Positions 17,609-25,359 of a DNA stretch of 64,000 bases are shown piece after piece. A program made the position numbers and the translations under genes. Source of the DNA: Rhizobiaceae bacterium CPCC 101076. Its GTDB lineage: Bacteria > Pseudomonadota > Alphaproteobacteria > Rhizobiales > Methylopilaceae. The stretch lies in assembly GCA_003347645.1 (NCBI GenBank), contig QDFX01000010.1, positions 85,599 through 149,598 on the forward strand, read 5' to 3'. Numbering within the stretch: position 1 is the stretch's first letter; the number at the start of each line of letters is the position of its first letter. The notes beneath the pieces were generated by a model. It was not told where the DNA came from. It did no database searches and saw nothing but the letters and a program-made list of their open reading frames with translations.

Positions 17609-18562
17609 ATGCCCGCTCTCAGCACCGCACATTCCGTCGTCGCCCCATCCTCCACGTCGCGGTGGATCGCCGGTACGATCGTCATCACCTATGCGGTGAT
17701 CACCATGATCCCGCTCGTCTGGATCGTGCTGACGAGCTTCAAGACGCCGCCGGATTCGATCGCGTATCCGCCGAAGGTTGTCTTCGAGCCGACGCTCGAG
17801 GGCTATTGTAACCTGTTCACGACGCGCACCCGCCAACCGCCCGAATATATCGCGTCGCTGCCCCCCGCCGAGGATGTTTGCGACGAGATCGCGCGCAGTC
17901 GCAATATGGTGATCGCGGGTCCTTCAAACGTCGTCCCGCGCTTCGTTAATTCGATTGTGATCGCGTTCGGCTCGACGTTCCTCGCGGTGCTGCTCGGAAC
18001 GCTTGCCGCCTACGGGTTCTCGCGCTTCAAGGTGCCGCTGAAGGACGATCTTTTGTTCTTCATCCTGTCGACGCGGATGATGCCGCCGGTGGCGGTCGCG
18101 ATCCCGATCTATCTGATGTACCGGGAGCTCGGACTGACCGACAGCCGGCTCGGGATGATCCTGCTGTACACCGCGGTCAACGTCTCGCTGGCGGTCTGGC
18201 TGCTCAAGGGCTTCATCGACGAGATCCCGCGCGAATACGAAGATGCGGCGATGGTCGACGGCTATACGCGGCTGCAGGCGTTCCGGCTGACCGTGCTGCC
18301 GCAGGCCGCGACGGGGATCGCGGCGACCGCGATCTTCTGCCTGATCTTCGCCTGGAACGAATATGCGTTCGCGGTGCTGCTGACCTCCGGTGAGGCGCAG
18401 ACCATGCCGCCCTTCATCCCGTTCATCATCGGCGAGGGCGGCCAGGACTGGCCGGCGGTATCGGCCGCAACCACGCTGTTCCTCGTTCCAATCTTCGTCT
18501 TCACCATCCTGTTGCGGAAGCATCTGCTGCGCGGGATCACGTTCGGAGCGGTGCGCAAATGA
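17609..18562 (+). CDS. ABC transporter permease 2 (MalG type)
   Basis: A 317-residue permease with six predicted helices and a canonical EAA loop (EYEDAAMVDGYTRLQAFRLTVLPQ). The periplasmic stretch between the first two helices is unusually long (about 75 residues, including TRTRQPPEYIASLPPAEDVCDEIARSR). It overlaps the small membrane-protein gene that follows by 4 bp. Confidence 0.93.
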   Translation: MPALSTAHSVVAPSSTSRWIAGTIVITYAVITMIPLVWIVLTSFKTPPDSIAYPPKVVFEPTLEGYCNLFTTRTRQPPEYIASLPPAEDVCDEIARSRNMVIAGPSNVVPRFVNSIVIAFGSTFLAVLLGTLAAYGFSRFKVPLKDDLLFFILSTRMMPPVAVAIPIYLMYRELGLTDSRLGMILLYTAVNVSLAVWLLKGFIDEIPREYEDAAMVDGYTRLQAFRLTVLPQAATGIAATAIFCLIFAWNEYAFAVLLTSGEAQTMPPFIPFIIGEGGQDWPAVSAATTLFLVPIFVFTILLRKHLLRGITFGAVRK

Positions 18563-18792
18563 TCGTGGACGAACATTCTCGCCGAACGAACATCGAGGCC
18601 CGTCCGCCCGGCTTCGTCAGCGGGTTGCTGCGCCTGCGCCGCGCGCCATGGGAAATGGTCGCCACCATCCTGATCGGCGCAGGTGTCGTCATGCTGATGC
18701 AGCCGCTTTCGATCGACCTCTACGGCTGGTCGTTCGCGGTCATCCTCGGCGGGACCGCGATGTTCCTCGTCGTCAGCCATTTTCCGGATTAG
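18559..18792 (+). CDS. Small two-helix membrane protein of the ABC operon (GlpU-like position)
   Basis: A 77-residue protein with a basic N-terminus and two transmembrane helices (ATILIGAGVVMLMQP and FAVILGGTAMFLVV). It overlaps the permease gene and ends 4 bp before an ATPase gene, so it is translated with the transporter. Rhizobial glycerol ABC operons (glpSTPQUV) also carry a small membrane protein together with two ATPase genes; the arrangement here is parallel, though I cannot claim sequence homology. It may be an accessory of the permease complex. Confidence 0.75.
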   Translation: MIVDEHSRRTNIEARPPGFVSGLLRLRRAPWEMVATILIGAGVVMLMQPLSIDLYGWSFAVILGGTAMFLVVSHFPD

Positions 18793-18796
18793 CGGC

Positions 18797-19906
18797 ATGG
18801 CAGAGATCAGGGTCGAGAACCTCCACAAATCCTTCGGCACTTTCACCGCTGTGGTGGAATCAAACTTCACTGTCCGTGACGGCGAGTTCTTCGTCATGCT
18901 CGGCCCGTCCGGGTGCGGGAAGACGACGACATTGCGCATGATCGCGGGGCTGGAACTGCCGACATCGGGCCGCATCCTGCTGGGTGGCGAGGACGTGACG
19001 TTCAAGCGCGCCTCGCAACGCGACATCGCCTTCGTATTCCAGCTGTTCGCGCTCTACCCGCACATGAACGTGCGCAAGAACATCGCCTTTCCACTGGTCA
19101 GCCAGGGCATGCCGAAGGCCGAGATCAAGGCCGCGGTGCAGGAGGCGGCGCGCCTGCTGCGGATCGACCATCTCCTCGACATGCCGGTTTCGGGGCTGGC
19201 CGGCGGCGACCGCCAACGCGTTGCACTGGGGCGGGCGATCGTGCGGAGACCCAAGGCATTCCTGATGGACGAGCCGCTTGGGGCGCTCGATGCGGAATTC
19301 CGCGACATGATGGTGCATGAGCTGCGCGGCCTGCACGACCGCATCGGCGCGACCACCGTCTATGTGACGCACGACCAGATGGAGGCCATGTCGATGGCCG
19401 ACAAGATCGCCGTGATGAACCACGGGGTCGTCGAGCAGTTCGGCACCCCACAGGAAATCTACGACAATCCCGCGTCGACCTACGTCGCCGATTTCATCGG
19501 ATCGCCGCCGATGAATCTCTTGCCATGCGAGGCGGCGCTCCAGCCGGGTGCGACGGAAATCCGGCTCGACGGCCGTCCGATCGCCATACCCCGTCTCGCC
19601 GAGGCTGCGGGATCGATCCGACTCATCCTCGGTGCACGGCCGGAGCATGTGCGCCTGGTCGACGAAGGCGGGCTGCGTGCCGAGGTGATGGGCGTCGAAT
19701 ATCTCGGCACAACCCAGATCGTGACGCTTTCCACGTCGTATGGCCTGGTGCGGGCGCGCGTCTCGTCCGGAACGACTGTCCGGCGCGGCGAGACTCCGGG
19801 CCTCGTCTTCAAGACGGAGCGCCTGTCGCTGTTCGACGGGGCGAATGGCCGCGCTCTGCGCACCACGACGAGTGCTGGCATTCAGCCGGGAGGCGCAAAT
19901 GGCTGA
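18797..19906 (+). CDS. ABC transporter ATP-binding protein 1, variant signature
   Basis: A 369-residue sugar-type ATPase with Walker A GPSGCGKT (residues 36-43), a Q-loop (VFQLFALYPHMNV), Walker B (AFLMDEPLGALD) and switch His (VYVTHDQMEAMS), plus a C-terminal TOBE regulatory region. The ABC signature is LAGGDRQ (from residue 134) instead of LSGGQ, so Ser and Gln are both replaced. The partner ATPase encoded next has LSGGE, so the transporter may use an asymmetric heterodimer. It overlaps the next gene by 8 bp. Confidence 0.92.
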   Translation: MAEIRVENLHKSFGTFTAVVESNFTVRDGEFFVMLGPSGCGKTTTLRMIAGLELPTSGRILLGGEDVTFKRASQRDIAFVFQLFALYPHMNVRKNIAFPLVSQGMPKAEIKAAVQEAARLLRIDHLLDMPVSGLAGGDRQRVALGRAIVRRPKAFLMDEPLGALDAEFRDMMVHELRGLHDRIGATTVYVTHDQMEAMSMADKIAVMNHGVVEQFGTPQEIYDNPASTYVADFIGSPPMNLLPCEAALQPGATEIRLDGRPIAIPRLAEAAGSIRLILGARPEHVRLVDEGGLRAEVMGVEYLGTTQIVTLSTSYGLVRARVSSGTTVRRGETPGLVFKTERLSLFDGANGRALRTTTSAGIQPGGANG

Positions 19907-20933
19907 CGTCCGGCTGAAAGGTCTGAGCAAGACGTTCAACAAGCGGCTGGCTGTCGACGATCTCTCGCTCGACATCCGCCACGGCGAATTCTTCGTGCTT
20001 TTGGGACCCACCGGTGCCGGCAAGACGACAACCCTGCGCCTGATCGCCGGTCTCGAGCGGCCGGACAAGGGCTCGGTTTCGATCGGCGGGCGCGACGTGA
20101 CCCACAGCGAGCCCGCCGAGCGGGACTGCGCCTTCGTCTTCCAGCAATACTCGCTTTATCCGCACTTGACGGTCTACGACAACCTTGCCTTCCCGCTGAA
20201 ATCGCCGCTGCGGCGGCTTTCGAAGGAGGACATCGATGTCCGCGTCCGCGAAGTCGCCGAAACTGTGCATATCTCCCACAAGCTCGACAGCAAGGCGACG
20301 CAACTTTCGGGCGGCGAGATGCAGCGGGTCGGTATCGGGCGCGCGCTTGTCCGACGGCCGAACATCTACCTCATGGACGAACCACTGTCCTCGCTGGACG
20401 CGCGGCTGCGCTCGGACCTGCGGCTCGAATTGAAGCGGATCCAGCAGGATACCGGCGCGACCCTGCTCTACGTCACGCACGATCAGATCGAGGCGATGAC
20501 GATGGCGAGCCGCATCGGCATTCTGGAGAACGGCCGGCTCGTGCAATGCGGCACTCCGCGTGAGATCTACGAGAATCCCGCCAGCGTGTACGTCGCGACG
20601 CGGCTCGGCACCCCGCGCATCAATCTGCTGCCAGCGGGCGTCATTCCAGCGGGGTCGGAACCCACCGGCACCAGCGTCATCGGCGTCCGCACGGAACATG
20701 TCGTGTTAGGCGATCCAAGTTCCTCGGCGTCGAAGGCCCGGATCGGCAAGGTGGAGCGGCTCGGCGACCAGACCTTCCTGCATGTCGATGTTGAAGGCCA
20801 CAAACTGGTGCTGCTCGCCGATCCCCATGTTGCACTTGAGGCGGATCGCGCGGTCGGGCTGTCGCTGCGCGCGCCTCTGTTCTTCGCCGCCGACGGCGCG
20901 CGGATCCACGCCGGACAGGAGGCGCGGCAATGA
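19899..20933 (+). CDS. ABC transporter ATP-binding protein 2
   Basis: A 344-residue ATPase with Walker A GPTGAGKT, a Q-loop (VFQQYSLYPHLTV), a near-normal signature (QLSGGEMQRVGIGRA), Walker B (IYLMDEPLSSLD), switch His (LYVTHDQIEAMTM) and a C-terminal TOBE region. The ATG at 19899 has a GGGAGGC ribosome site and lies inside the end of the preceding ATPase gene. Two different ATPases in one operon suggest a heterodimer, as in the glycerol GlpS-GlpT pair. It overlaps dhaL by 4 bp. Confidence 0.92.
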   Translation: MADVRLKGLSKTFNKRLAVDDLSLDIRHGEFFVLLGPTGAGKTTTLRLIAGLERPDKGSVSIGGRDVTHSEPAERDCAFVFQQYSLYPHLTVYDNLAFPLKSPLRRLSKEDIDVRVREVAETVHISHKLDSKATQLSGGEMQRVGIGRALVRRPNIYLMDEPLSSLDARLRSDLRLELKRIQQDTGATLLYVTHDQIEAMTMASRIGILENGRLVQCGTPREIYENPASVYVATRLGTPRINLLPAGVIPAGSEPTGTSVIGVRTEHVVLGDPSSSASKARIGKVERLGDQTFLHVDVEGHKLVLLADPHVALEADRAVGLSLRAPLFFAADGARIHAGQEARQ

Positions 20934-21535
20934 CCGGCACGGAACAGGTCGGGCGCGCTGTCGACGCCGTGGCGCGGTGCTGGATCGATCATGCCGACGA
21001 ACTGACGAAGCTCGATAGCGCGATCGGCGACGGCGACCACGGCACGAACATGAAGCGCGGCGCCGAAGCGGTGCTCGCCGAGCGGGACGCGATCGTCGCA
21101 CGACCGCTGCCGAGTGCACTTCAGGATATCGGGCATGTGCTCGTGGAATCCATCGGCGGTGCGGCGGGGCCGCTCTACGGCTCGTTCTTCCTGTCGCTGG
21201 GACGGACGGTATCGCTCCACCCAAACCGCGACGACTGGAACATGGGGCTGCGGGATGCCGTCTCCGCCGTGGCGCGCAGAGGCAACGCCTCCCCCGGTGA
21301 AAAGACGATGCTGGACGTTCTCGTTTCCGCCGAAAGCGCCTTCTCCCACGGCCTCGACGCCGCTGGGATCGAGGCGGCCGCGAGCGAAGCGGCTGAAAGC
21401 ACAATACCCATGCTAGCGAGGCGCGGGCGTGCCGCGTTCCTGTCGGAGCGTTCGATCGGCCACATGGATCCGGGCGCGTTGTCGAGCGCGCTCGCAGTCG
21501 CCGCAATCTGCAGGGTCTGGGAGGACGCGCCATGA
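20930..21535 (+). CDS. dhaL: Dihydroxyacetone kinase subunit DhaL
   Basis: The 201-residue protein is the ADP-binding phosphoryl-carrier subunit of PEP-dependent dihydroxyacetone kinase. The SAIGDGDHGTNMKRG motif supplies the aspartates that hold Mg-ADP. In the E. coli system the bound ADP acts as a cofactor that is rephosphorylated by DhaM and passes the phosphate to substrate on DhaK. ATGA junctions on both sides tie it to the ABC ATPase and to dhaM. Confidence 0.93.
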   Translation: MTGTEQVGRAVDAVARCWIDHADELTKLDSAIGDGDHGTNMKRGAEAVLAERDAIVARPLPSALQDIGHVLVESIGGAAGPLYGSFFLSLGRTVSLHPNRDDWNMGLRDAVSAVARRGNASPGEKTMLDVLVSAESAFSHGLDAAGIEAAASEAAESTIPMLARRGRAAFLSERSIGHMDPGALSSALAVAAICRVWEDAP

Positions 21536-21966
21536 CCGATGTCGTCGGCATCGTCATCGTTTCGCATTCGCCGCTTGTGGCCGAGGGCGCGGCGGACATG
21601 GTCCGTCAGATGGTCGGTGACCGCGTTCCGCTTGCGTGGTGCGGCGGTGTCGGCGAGGGCGTTCTCGGCACCAGATTGTCCGACATCAGGGCTGCGATCG
21701 ATCGTGCGTGGTCCGAGCGCGGTGTCGTCGTCATGGTCGATCTCGGCGGTGCCGAGACCAACAGCGAGATGGCGATCGAAGCGCTGCCGCCCGAGCGGCG
21801 GCGCAAGGTCGTCGTCGCCAACGCGCCCGTGGTGGAAGGCGCTGTCCTGGCGGCAACCGAGGCGGCGAGCGGCGCCGCTCTCGCCACCGTCCTGGCAACC
21901 GCGGAAGAGGCCGGCGCGCGGTGCCGGTCGGTACCGTCCAAAACGAGTGCGGGGCGCCGCCAGTGA
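21532..21966 (+). CDS. dhaM: DhaM, stand-alone EIIA-Man-type phosphoryl carrier
   Basis: A 144-residue PTS EIIA domain of the mannose family. The IVIVSHSPLVAEG motif contains the phosphorylated His (His12). E. coli DhaM is a single polypeptide with EIIA, HPr-like and EI-like domains; here only the EIIA part is present, and HPr and EI are encoded by the next two genes. It should phosphorylate ADP bound to DhaL. Confidence 0.92.
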   Translation: MTDVVGIVIVSHSPLVAEGAADMVRQMVGDRVPLAWCGGVGEGVLGTRLSDIRAAIDRAWSERGVVVMVDLGGAETNSEMAIEALPPERRRKVVVANAPVVEGAVLAATEAASGAALATVLATAEEAGARCRSVPSKTSAGRRQ

Positions 21967-22271
21967 TACGCTCGTTTGCTCTTCCCAACTTTGGCGGGCT
22001 GCATGCACGGCCGGCGGTGAAGCTCACGATGCTCGCCAAGTCGTTCGACGCCAGCATCGAAATGTCCGCGCGCGACGACGGGAAATGGGTGGACGCGAAG
22101 AGCGTATTGCGGGTCATGGGGCTGCGGATCGGTCCGGGCGACACGTTCCATTTCCGGGCCGGCGGCGCCGATGCGGAAACGGCGCTTTCCGCCATCGCCG
22201 CACTTGCGGAGCGTTCGTTCGACGAGCCGGGTGGAGGCGAGACGGCCGGTTCCCCGGACAACGCGCCGTGA
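21963..22271 (+). CDS. HPr-like phosphocarrier protein
   Basis: A 102-residue HPr with the active-site block GLHARPAVKLTMLAKSF (His14 takes the phosphate). The central segment (DAKSVLRVMGLRIGPGDTF) matches HPr, although the region that bears the regulatory Ser in Gram-positive proteins is not convincing. It starts with GTG in a GTGA overlap with dhaM and ends in another GTGA overlap with the EI gene, implying coupled translation of the three phosphorelay genes. Confidence 0.92.
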   Translation: MIRSFALPNFGGLHARPAVKLTMLAKSFDASIEMSARDDGKWVDAKSVLRVMGLRIGPGDTFHFRAGGADAETALSAIAALAERSFDEPGGGETAGSPDNAP

Positions 22272-23875
22272 CGACCGCTGCGACAGCCGGCTCCCGGCTT
22301 CCTGGAAAGCCCGCGGCCGGCGGGCTGGCCTTCGGGCCGCTTTACCGGCTTCGGCCGCCACCCGGGTCTGCTCGCGCGGGTGGAGGGGCGGGCCTCGCTA
22401 TGAGCCTCGACGAAGCGATTGAGGCGTCGCGGATCGATCTGGAGAGGCTTGCCGGCACGGAGTGCGGCCCCACGGCAGAGATCATCGGCTTCCAGGCCGC
22501 GCTCCTCGACGATCCGGCCTTGCGAGGCCGGGTGCGCGAACTGATGGAAGAGGGCATGTCCACCGATGCCGCGTGGCGCACGGCCACCGATGCGGAGGTG
22601 GACCTGTTTCTGGCATCAGGCAGCGATGTGTTGAGGAATTCCGCACCGGATATTCTCGACGTTCGCCAACGCGTCCTCGCGCATCTGTGCGGCACGGCGA
22701 CGGCGCGCTCCGTTCCGCCGGGGCATGTGGTGCTCGCGGACGATCTGGCTCCTTCCGAATTCCTGTCGATCGACTGGGCGGGCGGTGGCCTGGTCCTGCG
22801 GCGCGGGAGTCCTTCCTCGCATTTGGCCGTTCTGGCGCGGGCTCGAGGCGTGCCGATGATCGTCGATATCGGACAGGCCGACGCTCCCGATGCGACGCAC
22901 GCCCTGGTCGACGGAGATGCGGGCGTTGCCGTGTTGCAGCTTTCACGGCAGGGCGGCAATGATATCGAGCGTCGCCCAGTTAGCAGCGCAGTTTCACCCG
23001 TGCCTGCGACAGAGACCGCAGATGGCCCGCGTGCCGAGGTCATGGTCAACATCTCGGATCTGGCCGAGCTCGATCGCCTCGACCCTGATACGTGCGACGG
23101 CATCGGGCTGGTCCGAAGCGAATTCCTGCTCTCGGAGCCGGAAGACATCATATCAGAGGAACGCCAGCTGCTCGCCTATCGGCGTCTCCTGGAGTGGGCG
23201 GCCGGCCGGCCGGTCCGCATTCGCACGGTCGATGCCGGCGACGACAAACCGGTGCACGGATTCGCCGATCCCGAAGGCCGAGCGAAGGTCGGCCTGCGTG
23301 GATTGCGGCTCTCACTCCGGAGGATCGAGATTTTCAGGGTGCAATTGCGGGCATTGGCTCGTGCCGCCGCCGGGGCCGACAATCTTTCGGTCATGTTCCC
23401 GATGGTGACCACGCAAGCAGAATTCCGCGAGGCCCGCGCGCTGTTCGTTGAGGAAGTCGAAACGTTGCGACGGCGCGGTATCGACGCGGCCGTGCCCCCG
23501 CTCGGGTTAATGATCGAGGTCCCGGCGGCCGCCCTCGCCGCAAATCTTTTCGACGGTGTGGCGTATTTCTCCATCGGATCGAACGATCTCTTCCAATACA
23601 CCATGGCCATCCCGCGGGAGGATGCGTCCATGGCCTCGCTCGCGGCCGTCGACCATCCGGCGATGACCCGGCTGATCGAGGCGGTCGTCCAGGCCGGTCG
23701 GGAACTGGGCGTGGGAGTCGCGGTGTGCGGCGATGTCGCCGCGGACCCGAGCAGGACGAAATGGCTCCTTTCCTGTGGGGTTCGCTCGCTCTCGGTGCCG
23801 CCGTCGGCGCTTGCGGCAGTGAGGGCTTCGGTACGCGTATCTGCCACTGCTTCCGCGTGGAGAAACCAGGGATGA
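22268..23875 (+). CDS. PTS enzyme I-like PEP phosphotransferase
   Basis: A 535-residue enzyme I that starts the relay by taking phosphate from PEP. The GSPSSHLAVLARARGVP block holds the phosphorylated His (His185). The C-terminal TIM-barrel has the substrate signatures GLVRSEFLL, IRTVDAGDDKP, PMVTTQAEFREAR, SIGSNDLFQYTMA and the Cys-containing GVAVCGDVAAD. It is complete, somewhat shorter than the usual 570 residues, so it need not borrow PEP phosphate from the general PTS. Start is the GTG in the GTGA overlap; the much longer upstream reading frame is a shadow of dhaM and HPr. Confidence 0.93.
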   Translation: MTTAATAGSRLPGKPAAGGLAFGPLYRLRPPPGSARAGGGAGLAMSLDEAIEASRIDLERLAGTECGPTAEIIGFQAALLDDPALRGRVRELMEEGMSTDAAWRTATDAEVDLFLASGSDVLRNSAPDILDVRQRVLAHLCGTATARSVPPGHVVLADDLAPSEFLSIDWAGGGLVLRRGSPSSHLAVLARARGVPMIVDIGQADAPDATHALVDGDAGVAVLQLSRQGGNDIERRPVSSAVSPVPATETADGPRAEVMVNISDLAELDRLDPDTCDGIGLVRSEFLLSEPEDIISEERQLLAYRRLLEWAAGRPVRIRTVDAGDDKPVHGFADPEGRAKVGLRGLRLSLRRIEIFRVQLRALARAAAGADNLSVMFPMVTTQAEFREARALFVEEVETLRRRGIDAAVPPLGLMIEVPAAALAANLFDGVAYFSIGSNDLFQYTMAIPREDASMASLAAVDHPAMTRLIEAVVQAGRELGVGVAVCGDVAADPSRTKWLLSCGVRSLSVPPSALAAVRASVRVSATASAWRNQG

Positions 23876-23881
23876 CGGCCT

Positions 23882-24292
23882 ATGACGGTGGACGAGGGCA
23901 ACGACAGGGCCGCGAGGGTCAGAGCCTACAAGCTGATCCTCCAGGAACTGATCGACCGGCGGCCATCGGGAACCCGTGGCCGGATCGCCGCGACTTTGGG
24001 GCGGAACCGCAGTTTCGTCTCGCAGATGACGAGCGCCCGGTACGACACCCCGATTCCCGCCCAGCATGTGTCGACCATCCTCGACGTCTGTCATTTGTCG
24101 CCGGCCGAACGCGCAATCTTCATGGCGGCTTATTCGGCGGCACATCCCGGTCGCATTGCGCAGGCCGGTGCCGATTTGCGCCTGCGGCCGCTCGTCGTCT
24201 ATCTGCCCGACCTCGACGACGAGACTCGCAACAGATCCGTCGACAAGCTGGTGATCGATTTCATCCGCGGCCTCGGCAAGCTGCTGGAGTGA
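23882..24292 (+). CDS. Small helix-turn-helix regulator
   Basis: A 136-residue protein whose N-terminal half (ELIDRRPSGTRGRIAATLGRNRSFVSQMTSARYDTPIP) is a Xre-like helix-turn-helix. The C-terminal half has no recognised domain; the PLVVYLPDLDDETRNRSVDKLVIDFIRGLGKLL stretch is helical. It lies between the enzyme I and dhaK genes with 6 bp and 25 bp spacing, so it is probably a local regulator of this operon or of kinase activity. No operator can be assigned. Confidence 0.8.
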   Translation: MTVDEGNDRAARVRAYKLILQELIDRRPSGTRGRIAATLGRNRSFVSQMTSARYDTPIPAQHVSTILDVCHLSPAERAIFMAAYSAAHPGRIAQAGADLRLRPLVVYLPDLDDETRNRSVDKLVIDFIRGLGKLLE

Positions 24293-24317
24293 GGATCGCG
24301 GCGGGGCGAGTCGGCTC

Positions 24318-25304
24318 GTGAAGAAGTTCGTCAACCGGATCGACGATGCCGCAGCCGAAGGGCTGGCGGGTTTCGCCGCCGCCTATCCCGACCACGTCGT
24401 GCTTGGCGAGAATGCACGCTTCGTGCGCCGGCGGCATACGGTGCCCGGCAAGGTGGCGCTCATCTCCGGCGGCGGCTCCGGTCACGAGCCGCTGCATGCC
24501 GGCTTCGTCGGGACCGGAATGCTGGACGCGGCATGTCCCGGCCACATCTTCACCTCCCCAACTCCGGGCCAGGTAGAAGCGGCGATGGGCGCGGTCGAGG
24601 TGGGCGCCGGTTGCCTGCTCATCGTGAAGAACTACGCCGGTGACCGGCTGAATTTCGCCATGGCCGCCGAGGCGGCCGACCGCGCCGTGCAGACCGTCGT
24701 GGTCGGGGACGAGGTTCTTGTCGGCAGTTCGGCGGATGGCGAGCGGCGCGGTCTCGCAGGCACGCTCGTCGTCGAGAAGATCCTCGGCGCTTCAGCCGAG
24801 CGTGGCCTTGATTTGAAGATGCTACGAGAACTCGGCGAAAGGGTCGTCGAGCGCACGCGGACGATTGGCGTCACCCTTTCGAGCTGCTCCCCGCATTTCG
24901 TGCGCGGCCCGACCGTGGAGCTTGGTCCCGAGGAGATCGAGTTCGGTGTGGGCATCCATGGCGAGCTCGGCCGGCGTCGCGCTTCGCTTCGGCCCGCGCG
25001 GGCGCTGGTCGATGACATGGTCGCCGCCATCATCGCCGATACCGGCTCCCTCGCGGGCGAGGAAATCCTGCTGTTCGTCAACGGTCTCGGCGCAACGCCG
25101 CTGATGGAGCTGCACCTGATGTTCGGCCTTGCCGAAGAGGCGCTGTCGGCGGCCGGTGCGCGGATCGTGCGCCGGCTCGTCGGCACCTATGTCACGTCGC
25201 TGGATACGGCAGGCTGCTCGCTGACTGTGACGCGCCTGGATGCGGAGATGACGGCGGCGTGGGACGAGCCGGTCGACACTCCGGCCTTGCGCTGGGGATG
25301 TTGA
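24318..25304 (+). CDS. dhaK: Dihydroxyacetone kinase subunit DhaK (PEP-dependent type)
   Basis: A 328-residue substrate-binding subunit with the ISGGGSGHEPLHAGFVGTGML motif and the GVGIHGELG motif, whose His forms a hemiaminal bond with the substrate carbonyl in E. coli DhaK. It contains no DhaL domain and thus pairs with DhaL at 20930. It starts with GTG. Related kinases act on dihydroxyacetone or on D- and L-erythrulose, so the substrate cannot be fixed from sequence. It belongs to the same plus-strand run as the ABC importer. Confidence 0.93.
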   Translation: MKKFVNRIDDAAAEGLAGFAAAYPDHVVLGENARFVRRRHTVPGKVALISGGGSGHEPLHAGFVGTGMLDAACPGHIFTSPTPGQVEAAMGAVEVGAGCLLIVKNYAGDRLNFAMAAEAADRAVQTVVVGDEVLVGSSADGERRGLAGTLVVEKILGASAERGLDLKMLRELGERVVERTRTIGVTLSSCSPHFVRGPTVELGPEEIEFGVGIHGELGRRRASLRPARALVDDMVAAIIADTGSLAGEEILLFVNGLGATPLMELHLMFGLAEEALSAAGARIVRRLVGTYVTSLDTAGCSLTVTRLDAEMTAAWDEPVDTPALRWGC

Positions 25305-25359
25305 GGCAGGCCATGGACGAAGACCAGCCGGGAAGGGCGTCGAAAGGGAGCCGAGGGCC

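Noticed and set aside
21539..22267. Fusion of DhaM, HPr and enzyme I into one 778-residue protein
   Set aside because: The upstream part of that frame is out of frame with the DhaM and HPr motifs; the real genes are separate and joined by GTGA overlaps.
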